A stretch of DNA of 21,598 nucleotides from positions 9,335-30,932 of the forward strand of contig PAXL01000012.1 of assembly GCA_002714465.1 (NCBI GenBank). The letters are read 5' to 3'. A program made the position numbers and the translations under genes. Shown one piece after another: positions 1-7,730 of this stretch. How positions within the stretch are numbered: position 1 is the stretch's first letter; every line of letters begins with the position of its first letter. Origin of the DNA: Gemmatimonadota bacterium (GTDB lineage Bacteria; Latescibacterota; UBA2968). The notes beneath the pieces were generated by a model. That model did not search any database and was not told the DNA's origin. It saw only the letters and a program-made list of their open reading frames with translations.

Positions 1-879
1 CACTTCACAAGAACCGGCGACCCCAGACTTCTGCAGGTCGTAACGAGCTACGCAGACCGGTTTGTGGATCTATCGATTCATCGTTCGGATCAGACGCCTG
101 ACACGTGGGGCGCACTACGCCAGCGATACCGCGAGAACCTCCCCGATCGTGTGCGTTCCATGCGAGGAACGACTTTCCTACTCAACCTGTTCGACCTTAC
201 TGGTGACGACCGGTACCACTCAGCTGCATTCGAAATTGGTCGGTATCTGCTAAAGAGCTTCCCCGATCGGTTCGCGAGACAGGGTGGCGCGTGTCGAGAG
301 CTCGCGACCCTGTACAAGAGGACTTCCGATGAATCCTATCTCCGGAAGGCCCACGAAATCCTCGATGAGGTCGCGCGTTCCCAACTTCCGGAAGGCTCTT
401 GGTACGAGTACTACGAACCAGACGTTTCTACCTCGACTCTCGATGTCCACCAGGCTGGCTTATATACGATCGAGGCTACGGAGAAACCCGAGATGTCCTC
501 CTACAACATCATTGGGATTCTCGACTCCCGTCAGACGCTCGATCTGGACCCGTGGCTTGGGATGATCGAGAAGGCTTGCGACTGGATGGTCGACGTTCAG
601 GATGAGGAGGGGGCCTGGCGCTTTCCGCGGTATGACAGCGAGCCACAGTGGGGACACGGCATCTTTCAAGATGTCTTGGCCATGTTATTGGCGTACATGT
701 CATTCAACAAACCAGCCTACCTAGAGTCTGCGGACAGAGGTGTCGCCTGGGCGGAGCGCATCTGGGACCAACACGGCTACATCCCATCGGTCACACACGT
801 GACCCCGCATCGGTATCTCGAGGCGTCGTTAACATACTTCTACGGGATCGAGGCACTCTCGATCAGATCGGAGTTATGA
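1..879 (+). CDS. Alpha/alpha-toroid protein, possibly carbohydrate-active (5' partial)
   Basis: The reading frame is open from the first base, so the start lies outside the window and 292 residues are visible. The protein is helical and rich in Trp, Tyr and acidic residues. Repeating helix-hairpin units of the type GDPRLLQ...YADRF, DESYLRKAHEIL and PAYLESADRGVAWAERIW are typical of (alpha/alpha)6 toroids such as glycosidases, uronyl hydrolases and glucuronyl epimerases. I cannot assign a catalytic family or residues. The stop is two bases before the start of the NodB-like deacetylase gene, so the two are probably co-transcribed and may act on the same glycan. An alternative is a non-enzymatic prenyltransferase-like or terpenoid-cyclase-like toroid. 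I am confident that it is a gene and only moderately confident of the fold. Confidence 0.8.
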   Translation, partial: HFTRTGDPRLLQVVTSYADRFVDLSIHRSDQTPDTWGALRQRYRENLPDRVRSMRGTTFLLNLFDLTGDDRYHSAAFEIGRYLLKSFPDRFARQGGACRELATLYKRTSDESYLRKAHEILDEVARSQLPEGSWYEYYEPDVSTSTLDVHQAGLYTIEATEKPEMSSYNIIGILDSRQTLDLDPWLGMIEKACDWMVDVQDEEGAWRFPRYDSEPQWGHGIFQDVLAMLLAYMSFNKPAYLESADRGVAWAERIWDQHGYIPSVTHVTPHRYLEASLTYFYGIEALSIRSEL

Positions 880-880
880 C

Positions 881-1789
881 TTGAACGTCTGGACGTCATT
901 CACGATGGATTGCGAGAACCTCGACTCCCTATCAGGCGTAGGGGGTGTCTCCGACTGGGCGTTCAGCGCCCGGTCTATCCGTGGGTTTGCCGATCGTCTC
1001 GAGGCCGCAGGTCATCTTGCCACGCTCTTTCTGTGTCCGGAAACGGCCGTTGCACATCGCGGTTGGCTACGCGATCTCGAATCGAGAGGACATGAGCTGG
1101 CCATGCACTTCCACCCGGACAGCTTCTCAGACGGACGTGCCCGCGGCCTGGGTCAGCTGGGTCAGTATGTCGGGAAGGTTCAACGTGAGATGCTGACGGA
1201 GGGTCTGGCTGTTTGGGCGGATGCTCTGGGCAAGAAGCCCGCTACGTTTCGTCCGGGCTGTCTTTCAGCGAACGACGAAACCTTCCAGATCCTCGTCGAT
1301 CTCGGGTTTACCCAGGGGAGCGTATCGTCACCGGGGCGCAACGAGCCGGTTCTCTCTGCGATCTGGCAACCTCCTCTACTCGACGCACACCTAGCGAGCG
1401 CGGCTCAGCGTTCCCTGTCAGGTGACCTGGATTTCGTGGAGATCCCTCTGTCGGTTGACTGGGAAGTTCGATTCCCACATAGATTCGGGTGGGACCTGCC
1501 GCAGGAACTCATGATAGAGCGAGGCGACACACAAACCCTCACGGGAATCATATCCAAGCACGTGAAGCGCTTCGCAGAGCAGAAAAAACAGGTCCCGACA
1601 ATCTGCGCCGCCACACACAACGTATGGGACTTTTCTGACGCTGAGGAAGAGAAGACACAGATCTTGTTGAGCCTGCTCGAAAGCATGGAGCGGCTGCAGC
1701 AATCAGAAGATGTGCGATTCATTGGCGCAACCATCGCCTCGATCGCCGACCAGTATCGCAGATCGCACACCGATGTCACAGATCCGTAA
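881..1789 (+). CDS. Polysaccharide deacetylase-like (NodB homology) protein
   Basis: This 302-residue protein has the order of motifs seen in NodB-fold metal-dependent deacetylases. Motif 1 is FTMDCE (D10, E12), the DxE form found in WbmS/WalW-like O-antigen proteins. Motif 2 is GHELAMHFH (H71, H76, H78), and motif 3 is FRPGCLSAN with R124. The family removes N- or O-acetyl groups from polysaccharides with a bound divalent metal. No signal peptide is visible, so it is probably cytoplasmic. I chose the TTG start because CGGAG lies 7 bases upstream and because the next Met would begin inside motif 1. It begins one base after the stop of the toroid gene, which suggests translational coupling and a shared role in glycan modification. 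The substrate is unknown, and the DCE variant could also mean an altered or lost activity. Confidence 0.82.
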   Translation: MNVWTSFTMDCENLDSLSGVGGVSDWAFSARSIRGFADRLEAAGHLATLFLCPETAVAHRGWLRDLESRGHELAMHFHPDSFSDGRARGLGQLGQYVGKVQREMLTEGLAVWADALGKKPATFRPGCLSANDETFQILVDLGFTQGSVSSPGRNEPVLSAIWQPPLLDAHLASAAQRSLSGDLDFVEIPLSVDWEVRFPHRFGWDLPQELMIERGDTQTLTGIISKHVKRFAEQKKQVPTICAATHNVWDFSDAEEEKTQILLSLLESMERLQQSEDVRFIGATIASIADQYRRSHTDVTDP

Positions 1790-1840
1790 AATCTTAGAAT
1801 TTATTTTTGAGTCACCCGTCCTCTCGAATCGGCAGATAGC

Positions 1841-2539
1841 ATGAACCTCTTCAGAAAATGTCTCGCCGAGTTCATCGGCACGTTCGCCATCGTCTTCGGG
1901 GGTTGCGGCGCTGTCGCGATCAACCAGATCTCGGACGGCGCAATCACCAACTACGGTATCGCAACCTCCTTCGGCCTAATCGTCATGACAATGATTTATG
2001 CGACGGGTCATATCAGCGGCGCGCACTTCAACCCTGCTGTTACACTCGGCTTCGCAATCTCTCGTCATTTTCCACCCGCCCAGATCTTGCCCTACATCGT
2101 GGCGCAGTGCATCGGGGCTCTTCTCGGGAGTTCGATCCACCGGGTTACCTTGCAGCCCCTTATCGACAAACCGCTCAACTACGGTGTAACGCTGCCGATC
2201 GATGGCGTATGGACGACGGCTGTTATATACGAATTCATCCTGACCTTCTTCCTCATGATGGTGATCGTCGCAGTTGCGACCGACTACCGCGCAGTTGGTG
2301 AACTCGCAGGCCTCGCTATCGGCGGCACCGTCTGGTTCGAGGCCATGTTCGCGGGCCCCCTATGCGGCGCCTCAATGAATCCTGCTCGTAGCATCGGCCC
2401 CGCGCTCGTCTCCGGGCAGACCGACCTCCTTTCCGCATACATCGTCGGCCCTGTTGCAGGGGCCCTGTGTGGTGCACTATTCTATCAGTTCATCCGATGT
2501 GACGAATCACCCGGGGATCCAGCCAGCGGCTGCTGCTAG
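1841..2539 (+). CDS. Aquaporin / MIP channel, NIP-like
   Basis: This 232-residue membrane channel has both MIP signature loops: HFNPAVT (N64-A66) and SMNPARS (N180-A182, followed by R183), within six hydrophobic helices. By alignment to AqpZ and Nodulin-26, the selectivity-filter positions would be F44 (helix 2), A168 (helix 5), A177 and R183. A small residue at helix 5 and the run FAGPLCGASMNPARS resemble plant NIPs and bacterial AqpN more than AqpZ, which has His at helix 5. NIP-type channels pass larger uncharged solutes such as glycerol, boric acid or arsenite; the substrate here is inference. No ars gene is nearby. A GNAT gene follows after 39 bases, with a small hairpin (TTTCCC/GGGAAA) in between. 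Confidence 0.93.
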   Translation: MNLFRKCLAEFIGTFAIVFGGCGAVAINQISDGAITNYGIATSFGLIVMTMIYATGHISGAHFNPAVTLGFAISRHFPPAQILPYIVAQCIGALLGSSIHRVTLQPLIDKPLNYGVTLPIDGVWTTAVIYEFILTFFLMMVIVAVATDYRAVGELAGLAIGGTVWFEAMFAGPLCGASMNPARSIGPALVSGQTDLLSAYIVGPVAGALCGALFYQFIRCDESPGDPASGCC

Positions 2540-2578
2540 TCTCCTTTCCCTGGTGGGAAACGGTCCAGAGAACGCAAG

Positions 2579-3058
2579 ATGATCAGAAAATACGAGCCCA
2601 GAGACCTCGAACAAATCAAGGATATCACCGTCATCTGCTTTGAGGGTGTCTCGATCGACCACAACATCGAAAAGAATTTCGGTCAGTTCGCGGAAACGAA
2701 TTGGAAGGCCCGAAAGGCAGCTCACATGGACGACGACGTCGCCGCCAACTCGGACGGCATCTTCGTCTACGAGGACGAGGGCAGCGTGATAGGCTATATC
2801 ACCACACGCCTCTTCAGAGATGCCTTGATCGGCCAGATCCCGAACATCTCAGTCCTTCCTGGCCATCAGGGGAAAGGGATAGGTAAGGCCCTCATGCAAG
2901 CGGCCTTCGACTACTTCGAAGAACAGGGCATGATGGTCGCCAAGATCGAAACTCTCGATCAAAACGACATCGGTCAGAGCTTCTACCCGAGCGCCGGCTT
3001 CAAGGAAGTCGCCCGGCAAATTCACTACGCAATGCCTCTTTCGGATCGGCAGATCTAA
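2579..3058 (+). CDS. GNAT family N-acetyltransferase
   Basis: This 159-residue protein has the acetyl-CoA-binding motif HQGKGIGKALM (about residues 96-106), preceded by the beta-4 strand NISVLP and followed by the helix and the motif FYPSAGFKEV that end GNAT folds. It transfers an acetyl group from acetyl-CoA to an amine; the acceptor (protein N-terminus, amino acid, drug or polyamine) cannot be told from the sequence. The ATG start follows AGAG at a plausible distance. It is the last gene of the rightward group and runs into a strong bidirectional terminator. Linkage to the aquaporin is close, but no functional link is evident. Confidence 0.9.
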   Translation: MIRKYEPRDLEQIKDITVICFEGVSIDHNIEKNFGQFAETNWKARKAAHMDDDVAANSDGIFVYEDEGSVIGYITTRLFRDALIGQIPNISVLPGHQGKGIGKALMQAAFDYFEEQGMMVAKIETLDQNDIGQSFYPSAGFKEVARQIHYAMPLSDRQI

Positions 3059-3104
3059 CGCGTCTTCGAGTTGGTTCGCAAAACGGGCCACATCAAGAAG
3101 CAGC

Positions 3105-3155
3105 CAAAAAAGAAGGCGTTCCAAGGCACACCCCTTGAAGCGCCTTCTGCTTTTT
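3105..3155. terminator. Bidirectional intrinsic terminator
   Basis: The 8-bp arms AGAAGGCG (3111-3118) and CGCCTTCT (3141-3148) are extended inward by CAAGG/CCTTG. The stem is followed by TTTTT on the + strand and preceded by a run of six A's, which serves as the U-tract on the minus strand. It lies between convergent genes (GNAT on + and dioxygenase on -) and can end both transcripts. Confidence 0.85.
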
Positions 3156-3177
3156 CTGAACAAGGAACGTCCTTAAC

Positions 3178-3960
3178 TCAGGGATAGACCTCCGGGAAGT
3201 GATCCCCCTTCATCACTTCCCCATCCTGGACCTCGACAAACGACTTCATCACGTGCTCTCCACTTGCCACAAACCGCGTTTCGTCTGTCATGTAGTGAAT
3301 CGCGATCGCTCGACGCGGTCTGTCACTCGTGTTCGCGTGAGACCCGTGCCATGTTAACGCGTGGTGATAGTGAACCTCGCCCTTCTTGACGGGACGTCGG
3401 ATGACCTTCACTTTCTTATCCTCGAAGGCATCCGGCATCGCCTCATAGGAGTCTAGTTCCCGGATGAAGTCCATTTGATTACCCCATTGATGTGAGCCAG
3501 GTACCATACTCATACAACCATTCGATTCGTCCACATCGTCAAGAGCAACCCATGCGCTGACCTCAGTCATAGGCAGGATGATGGGCCACAGCGGCGCATC
3601 CTGGTGCCACATGTTCACTCCGCCCGTCTCCGACGGTTTATACTGGATCTGGTCGTGCCACACCTTCAGCACCGACGCCCCTGTCAGCTGAGCGATCTCC
3701 TCAACGATCTTCTCGTTCCTGGTAAGCGACTTATACGCGCCGCTCGCCTCCCAGATGTTCACAATCTGCCAGACAGTATGATCGTCGTCCCGACTCAAGT
3801 TCCGCAGCAAAACGGGCTGACGGACCTCCTCCTTCCCATCATCATTGATCACCCGGGCCAGCTCATCCCGCAGCTCCTCGACCTCTCCATCATCGAGCGC
3901 CAACCCACCGTTCACATACCCATCCCGCTTAAACGCCACAATCTGTTCATCTGATAACAT
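3178..3960 (-). CDS. Phytanoyl-CoA dioxygenase (PhyH) family protein
   Basis: This 260-residue Fe(II)/2-oxoglutarate-dependent dioxygenase carries the facial triad: the HxD motif WHQDAP (H119, D121) and the distal His in TWHGSHAN (H205). The candidate 2-oxoglutarate-binding Arg is in DRPRRAIAIHY (R216 or R217). Length and the N-terminal pattern (LSDEQIVAFKRDGYV) are typical of the PhyH family. Members hydroxylate unactivated carbons of lipids, small metabolites or natural products, and this one's substrate is unknown. The ATG start is supported by GGAGGAG just upstream on the minus strand. It is monocistronic, bounded downstream by the bidirectional terminator and upstream by a 433-base intergenic stretch. 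Confidence 0.95.
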   Translation of the reverse strand: MLSDEQIVAFKRDGYVNGGLALDDGEVEELRDELARVINDDGKEEVRQPVLLRNLSRDDDHTVWQIVNIWEASGAYKSLTRNEKIVEEIAQLTGASVLKVWHDQIQYKPSETGGVNMWHQDAPLWPIILPMTEVSAWVALDDVDESNGCMSMVPGSHQWGNQMDFIRELDSYEAMPDAFEDKKVKVIRRPVKKGEVHYHHALTWHGSHANTSDRPRRAIAIHYMTDETRFVASGEHVMKSFVEVQDGEVMKGDHFPEVYP

Positions 3961-4025
3961 CGACTCCTCCTGTTTCAGTATATCTCGTCAGGCATAATGC
4001 TACCAATCTCGTGGAGAAGCCGCAA

Positions 4026-4242
4026 CGCAGAGATCGCGGAGACCGCAGAGCAGATCGTGGGCATGAACGTATGCCGAAGACTATCCGGCTCCGAAGAACC
4101 TTAACATATAGCGGCACAACTTGGGTCGAGTCCCAAGAATTCGGAACGGCGTCTCCACTGTGCTTCGGCATACTTTAGGCGTGTAGTACGGAGCCCCTTC
4201 AGGGATCCCACTTCCGCGTCTTCTGCGCTCTCCTTAGCCTCC
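4026..4242. repeat. Palindromic intergenic repeat element with nested inverted arms
   Basis: The stretch 3961-4393 holds no convincing gene. It contains purine-rich degenerate octamers (CGCAGAGA TCGCGGAGA CCGCAGAG, 4026-4050) and, 160 bases on, related units in the opposite orientation (4211-4242, ending TCCTTAGCCTCC). Nested inside is a perfect 11-bp inverted repeat, GTATGCCGAAG (4069-4079) and CTTCGGCATAC (4163-4173). The CGCAGAG-type unit resembles dispersed intergenic repeats known from several environmental bacteria. No transposase or target-site duplication was seen. It could be a non-autonomous element or a structured RNA; which is unknown. Confidence 0.5.
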
Positions 4243-4295
4243 AAAGCCCAGGAGAAAGAGAACTGTGCGATTCCCCCTTTGTGTTTTCCATCATA

Positions 4296-4333
4296 CAAAA
4301 AACGACCCCGTCCTAGGATAGACGAGGTCGTTT
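4296..4333 (-). terminator. Intrinsic terminator for the 4394-4732 gene
   Basis: Read on the minus strand, AAACGACC pairs with GGTCGTTT, with CGTC/GACG pairing further in, and the stem is followed by a run of T's. It lies about 60 bases past the stop of the small unknown gene. Confidence 0.8.
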
Positions 4334-4393
4334 CAGGGGCCCGCTCCTCTGATATCGAGGAGGGTTGGTCGGCAAGCGACCGAGATGCGATAA

Positions 4394-4732
4394 CTATGCT
4401 GCGATCAGCTGATCGATTTCTTGATTAATGCGGATGTCGCGGACGACATCGACGAGGTGCTTGAACGCGGTTGCGCCACCCTCGAGAAGCAGCCGTCTCA
4501 AAGCCGCCATCTCGTAATTGTCGTAGTCACCAGTCGAGGTGATCTCGTCCAGGTAGCTGTGCCGCTCGTCGTCCGGCAGCTCTGAGATCGATGCGAGCAT
4601 GTCGAAGAATCGGTAGCAGCACTCGTCATCGAGACATCTCTGCGCCGCCGAAAGCAGCTTGCCCTTGGATTGCAGGTCCGTACGGAATCGGCCGGCAACG
4701 GCCTGACCAACAGTATTCTCAGGTGTATACAT
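4394..4732 (-). CDS. Small protein of unknown function
   Basis: This is a soluble, mostly helical protein of 112 residues that I do not recognise. It is acidic, with two adjacent Cys (DDECCYRFF) and the pattern YEMAALRRLLLEGGATAFKH in its C-terminal half. There is no signal peptide or membrane segment. I chose the ATG at 4732 over the TTG 15 bases upstream because GAGGAGG sits 6 bases before this ATG and would fall inside the longer reading frame. It has its own terminator and no partner gene, so it is probably transcribed alone. The clean SD, the terminator and ordinary codon use make it a real gene despite the missing family. Confidence 0.72.
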   Translation of the reverse strand: MYTPENTVGQAVAGRFRTDLQSKGKLLSAAQRCLDDECCYRFFDMLASISELPDDERHSYLDEITSTGDYDNYEMAALRRLLLEGGATAFKHLVDVVRDIRINQEIDQLIAA

Positions 4733-4894
4733 CAATCGCCTCCTCAAAGAGCCTGGATTGTTACCACAGCCTATGAGTTAGCAATCACTGGACCACACTC
4801 CAAAATGTCGTAAAACGCTTAATTTGCAAGGACTCCTAGTGACCAGGAACTCTCATCGGAACTGAAGAATGTTCCGCTCCGGCAATTCCTGCTG

Positions 4895-5077
4895 TCAGGC
4901 GTATTCTCGACCTAGACAGAGCAGTCGATAGCCCGCGTAAACGAGCACCAGCGAACCGGCGATCTTGACCAGGAGCCAGAGGAGACCAATGGCCGTGCCA
5001 ATCAGGGCCACGAGGATGCTCAGACCGATGGAAACACCGAGGACAAGCAACAAGACACCTGCAATCTTCGCCAACAT
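4895..5077 (-). CDS. Small hydrophobic membrane protein (60 residues)
   Basis: This 60-residue protein is almost entirely hydrophobic. A first long segment (about residues 5-36) could form one or two helices, and a second (about 39-54) is separated from it by a single Lys. It ends in a short charged tail (CLGREYA). The start is the ATG preceded by AGGTG at 6-7 bases; a frame open further upstream has low-complexity polar sequence and no SD. I do not recognise the family. In size and layout it recalls small stress-related inner-membrane proteins such as PspG, but I see no sequence match. It lies downstream of the xdhC terminator, so it needs its own promoter, which I could not identify. Confidence 0.6.
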   Translation of the reverse strand: MLAKIAGVLLLVLGVSIGLSILVALIGTAIGLLWLLVKIAGSLVLVYAGYRLLCLGREYA

Positions 5078-5204
5078 GGCAATCACCTCTGTTCTTTCTT
5101 TGTCTGGCTCTTGAGTTCTTCCAACTGTTTCTTGACCTTCCGCCCAAGCTTCAGCTTCACCAGAGCACAGGCATATCACCCCAAAATTGTGGTGGATGAC
5201 GCCC

Positions 5205-5236
5205 AAAAAAATGCCGAAGCGGATATTCGCTTCGGC
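5205..5236 (-). terminator. Intrinsic terminator downstream of the xdhC-like gene
   Basis: The perfect 9-bp arms GCCGAAGCG (5213-5221) and CGCTTCGGC (5228-5236) enclose a 6-base loop. On the minus strand the stem is followed by A and then seven T's. It ends the cox-type cluster. Confidence 0.9.
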
Positions 5237-5327
5237 CACGTGTTATGAACTTCTTCTATCCCCTTCCTCTCAGCAAGCCTCCGATCCTCGTCCTGGGAGA
5301 GACGGCCGCTCTGAGGCCAGCGCTAGG

Positions 5328-6428
5328 TCAGGAAACCCCAGACATAAACTTCACGTCGTGACTGGGCTTCCCTCCAGACCGTCTGATATTGATCAGCTCC
5401 GACACCACACTGACAGCAATCTCTTCGGGGTTGTCCGCTCCGATATCCAGACCGATCGGAGCGTGGACGCGATCCAGCTGCTCCGGCGAGAGCCCCTCTG
5501 CCAGGAACTCCTTCCACATGATCGCGATCTTCCTCCGACTCCCCAGCATGCCGATGTAGGCTGCGTCTGTCTGGACAGCCTGCCGGACAACAGGCTTGTC
5601 GTGCTGATGACCTCGTGTGACGGCACAAATATATGACAGATCGTCGATCTTCAACTCGCCGAAGGCTGTTTCGAGATCCAGCGTCTGCGTCTCATCAGCC
5701 ATCGGGAACCGATCCTTGTTCGCGAACATTGGTCGGTCGTCCACAATCACGATACGGAAGCCGACGGTTGCGGCAATCCTTGCGATCGCGTGTGAAACGT
5801 GACCACCTCCGAACAGATACAGCGTCGGCTCGGGCACGATCGACTCCACAAACACGCGCTGCGGCTGACCGGCCGCGTCCTCACCCGTCTCAATCACCTC
5901 GAGCAGGTCCTCGGGCACCTTACCCTCTTCCTCCAGCGTCCGATGGATCGTGGCCTCCGCATCAGGATCCCCCAGCGACCCGATTGTGGACCCATCCTCG
6001 CGTACGAGGATCTTCGACGCACTCGGAGCCCCAGGCGCTACTCGTGTCGCCAGGACCGCAGATTCCCTCGCCGCCCGGATCCGTGCGATCTCCTGGAACA
6101 ACGATTCCGCATCTTCTCTGACAAGGGGCTCCGTAAACACCTCGACGTTTCCGCCGCAGTTCAGCCCACTGTCGCCAGCGTGCTCCTCCGTCAGAACAAA
6201 CCTCTGGAGAGAAGACTCCCCGGAATCCATCACATCACGCGCTTCGTCCCAGACATCCGCCTCCAGACAGCCGCCACCGACGGTACCGATGATCTGCCCA
6301 CCCGTCGTCACGAGCATCTTCGCCTTCTTGCTCATCGGCAAAGACCCCTTGCTAGACACGATCGTCGACAGCGCCGCCTTCTCACCGGCAGCCATCAACC
6401 GCAGCGCTTCTTCGAACACATCAGTCAT
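5328..6428 (-). CDS. XdhC/CoxF-family molybdenum hydroxylase maturation protein
   Basis: This 366-residue protein has both parts of the XdhC/CoxI family. The N-terminal XdhC domain carries SSKGSLP and GTVGGGCLEADVWDEA. The C-terminal Rossmann domain carries the glycine-rich LYLFGGGHVSHAIARIA and an acidic strand end VIVDDRP, then the conserved block HAPIGLDIGADNPEEIAVSV. Family members bind and protect the molybdenum cofactor, help sulfurate it and insert it into xanthine dehydrogenase or CO dehydrogenase. The ATG at 6428 begins MTDVFEEAL, the normal family start; a longer frame is open but lacks support. It is third in the coxD-coxE-coxF order, 140 bases after the VWA gene, and is closed by a strong terminator. 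No hydroxylase subunit gene is in the window. Confidence 0.93.
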   Translation of the reverse strand: MTDVFEEALRLMAAGEKAALSTIVSSKGSLPMSKKAKMLVTTGGQIIGTVGGGCLEADVWDEARDVMDSGESSLQRFVLTEEHAGDSGLNCGGNVEVFTEPLVREDAESLFQEIARIRAARESAVLATRVAPGAPSASKILVREDGSTIGSLGDPDAEATIHRTLEEEGKVPEDLLEVIETGEDAAGQPQRVFVESIVPEPTLYLFGGGHVSHAIARIAATVGFRIVIVDDRPMFANKDRFPMADETQTLDLETAFGELKIDDLSYICAVTRGHQHDKPVVRQAVQTDAAYIGMLGSRRKIAIMWKEFLAEGLSPEQLDRVHAPIGLDIGADNPEEIAVSVVSELINIRRSGGKPSHDVKFMSGVS

Positions 6429-6568
6429 CTCAGAACCTCGATAGCCCCATGATTCACCTGAAAAATACCACAAACAGCCTTTTCTGCTCCCTGCCGAGAC
6501 ATAGCCTTGGCGCTTTCGGGCTCACCCCATCTCCCGCCATCCTGCTCGGTGCGCGAGCCCGGAAGCGG

Positions 6569-7720
6569 TCATCGCCAGACAGAACGCAACGTCTTCGCCA
6601 GCTCGATCAGACTTTCTAGATTGTGTGCAGCCATAAAGTAATCCAGATAAGGCAGCGCGGTCTTCATGCCCAGACAGAGCGGCTGATAGCCCGGGCTTCC
6701 GAGAAGCGGATTTAGCCATATCAGCTTGTGCACACGCCGCCGAAGCCGTTCCATCTCCTGCCGCATCAACCCAGTATCGCCGCGATCCCACCCGTCACTG
6801 ACGATCATCATCACCGTCCTAGAGCGGAGCATGTCTCGCGCAAAAACATCGTTGAAGTCCCGTATACAGCTTCCGATGTCCGTACCGCCTGCCCAGTCGT
6901 GGACCTCGTCGGCCACCTCTCTGAGCGATTCCTCCACGCTCTTCGATTTCAGAAGCCGCGAGATCACGGTCATACGCGTAGAGAACACACCCACCTCGAC
7001 GTCCGGGATCTCACGCTTGACCGCGTAAATGAACTGGATCAGGAAGCGGCTATAGCAGTCCATCGAACCGCTCACATCACACAGCACCATCAGCTTCGTT
7101 TTCTTAATACGCTTCCGGCGCTTCGCGAGTTCGACACCATCGGGACCCATCGCCGCGTTCTTCCGCCACGTCCGGCGGAAGTCGATCTCGGGACCCTGAT
7201 TCTCGGGGATTCGCCTGCGGCTCCGCCGATTCGCGATGATGTTCACGATCTCTGCGATCACCTTCCGGGCCTGTTCGATCTCCTTGTCCGACATCGCCGC
7301 CAGATCCTTCTTGAGCAGCATCTCATCGGGACTCCAGCCCGGCTCGTCCGAGTCCCCCTCCCCCTCGGCCGCATCCTCTTCCTGCTCGGCGCTGTCAGGA
7401 TCTTCGCCGCCCTCCTCGAGCATGTCCATCAGGTCGGCGTCATCTACCTCCTGCGGTACATCCATCTCGAGAGTCTCGATCTGCACGCCCCAGAAGGTGT
7501 TGAACACGTAGTCGAACGTCTCCAAGTCGTCGAACCGCGAAACCAGCGTCGCCCGTGCAGCTGCGTAGAAATCGGGCCGTTTTTGAACATCGATGTGGCC
7601 GATGCAGTTGCACAGATCGATCAGGTTGCCCGAGTTCACCTCCACACCTGCGCGGTGCAGGGCACGTGAGAACCCGACCACATTGTCAAGCATCGATCCG
7701 CTAGGCGTCGATTTAATCAT
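6569..7720 (-). CDS. CoxE-like VWA domain protein
   Basis: This 383-residue protein has an N-terminal helical part, an acidic low-complexity linker (about residues 95-130, rich in Asp/Glu/Ser), a basic stretch and a C-terminal von Willebrand A domain. The domain has the metal-ion-dependent adhesion site DVSGSMD (D215, S217, S219), the MIDAS Thr in WAGGTDIGS and the Asp in VSDGWDRGD. This is the CoxE (DUF58/VWA) architecture. In carboxydotrophs CoxE works with the AAA+ ATPase CoxD to build the Cu-S-Mo centre of CO dehydrogenase; a role here in another molybdenum hydroxylase is equally possible. The ATG start is 10 bases after the stop of the MoxR gene, so the two are surely co-transcribed and partners. 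Confidence 0.93.
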   Translation of the reverse strand: MIKSTPSGSMLDNVVGFSRALHRAGVEVNSGNLIDLCNCIGHIDVQKRPDFYAAARATLVSRFDDLETFDYVFNTFWGVQIETLEMDVPQEVDDADLMDMLEEGGEDPDSAEQEEDAAEGEGDSDEPGWSPDEMLLKKDLAAMSDKEIEQARKVIAEIVNIIANRRSRRRIPENQGPEIDFRRTWRKNAAMGPDGVELAKRRKRIKKTKLMVLCDVSGSMDCYSRFLIQFIYAVKREIPDVEVGVFSTRMTVISRLLKSKSVEESLREVADEVHDWAGGTDIGSCIRDFNDVFARDMLRSRTVMMIVSDGWDRGDTGLMRQEMERLRRRVHKLIWLNPLLGSPGYQPLCLGMKTALPYLDYFMAAHNLESLIELAKTLRSVWR

Positions 7721-7730
7721 GAGATCTGTC

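Noticed and set aside
3947..4298. Two minus-strand open frames of 65 and 74 codons
   Set aside because: They lie in the palindromic repeat element, have no SD or recognisable motif and overlap each other and the SD of the dioxygenase gene.
5799..6452. A 217-codon plus-strand frame
   Set aside because: It is antisense to the XdhC-like gene, rich in Arg/His/Pro as expected from a shadow frame, with no SD or motif.
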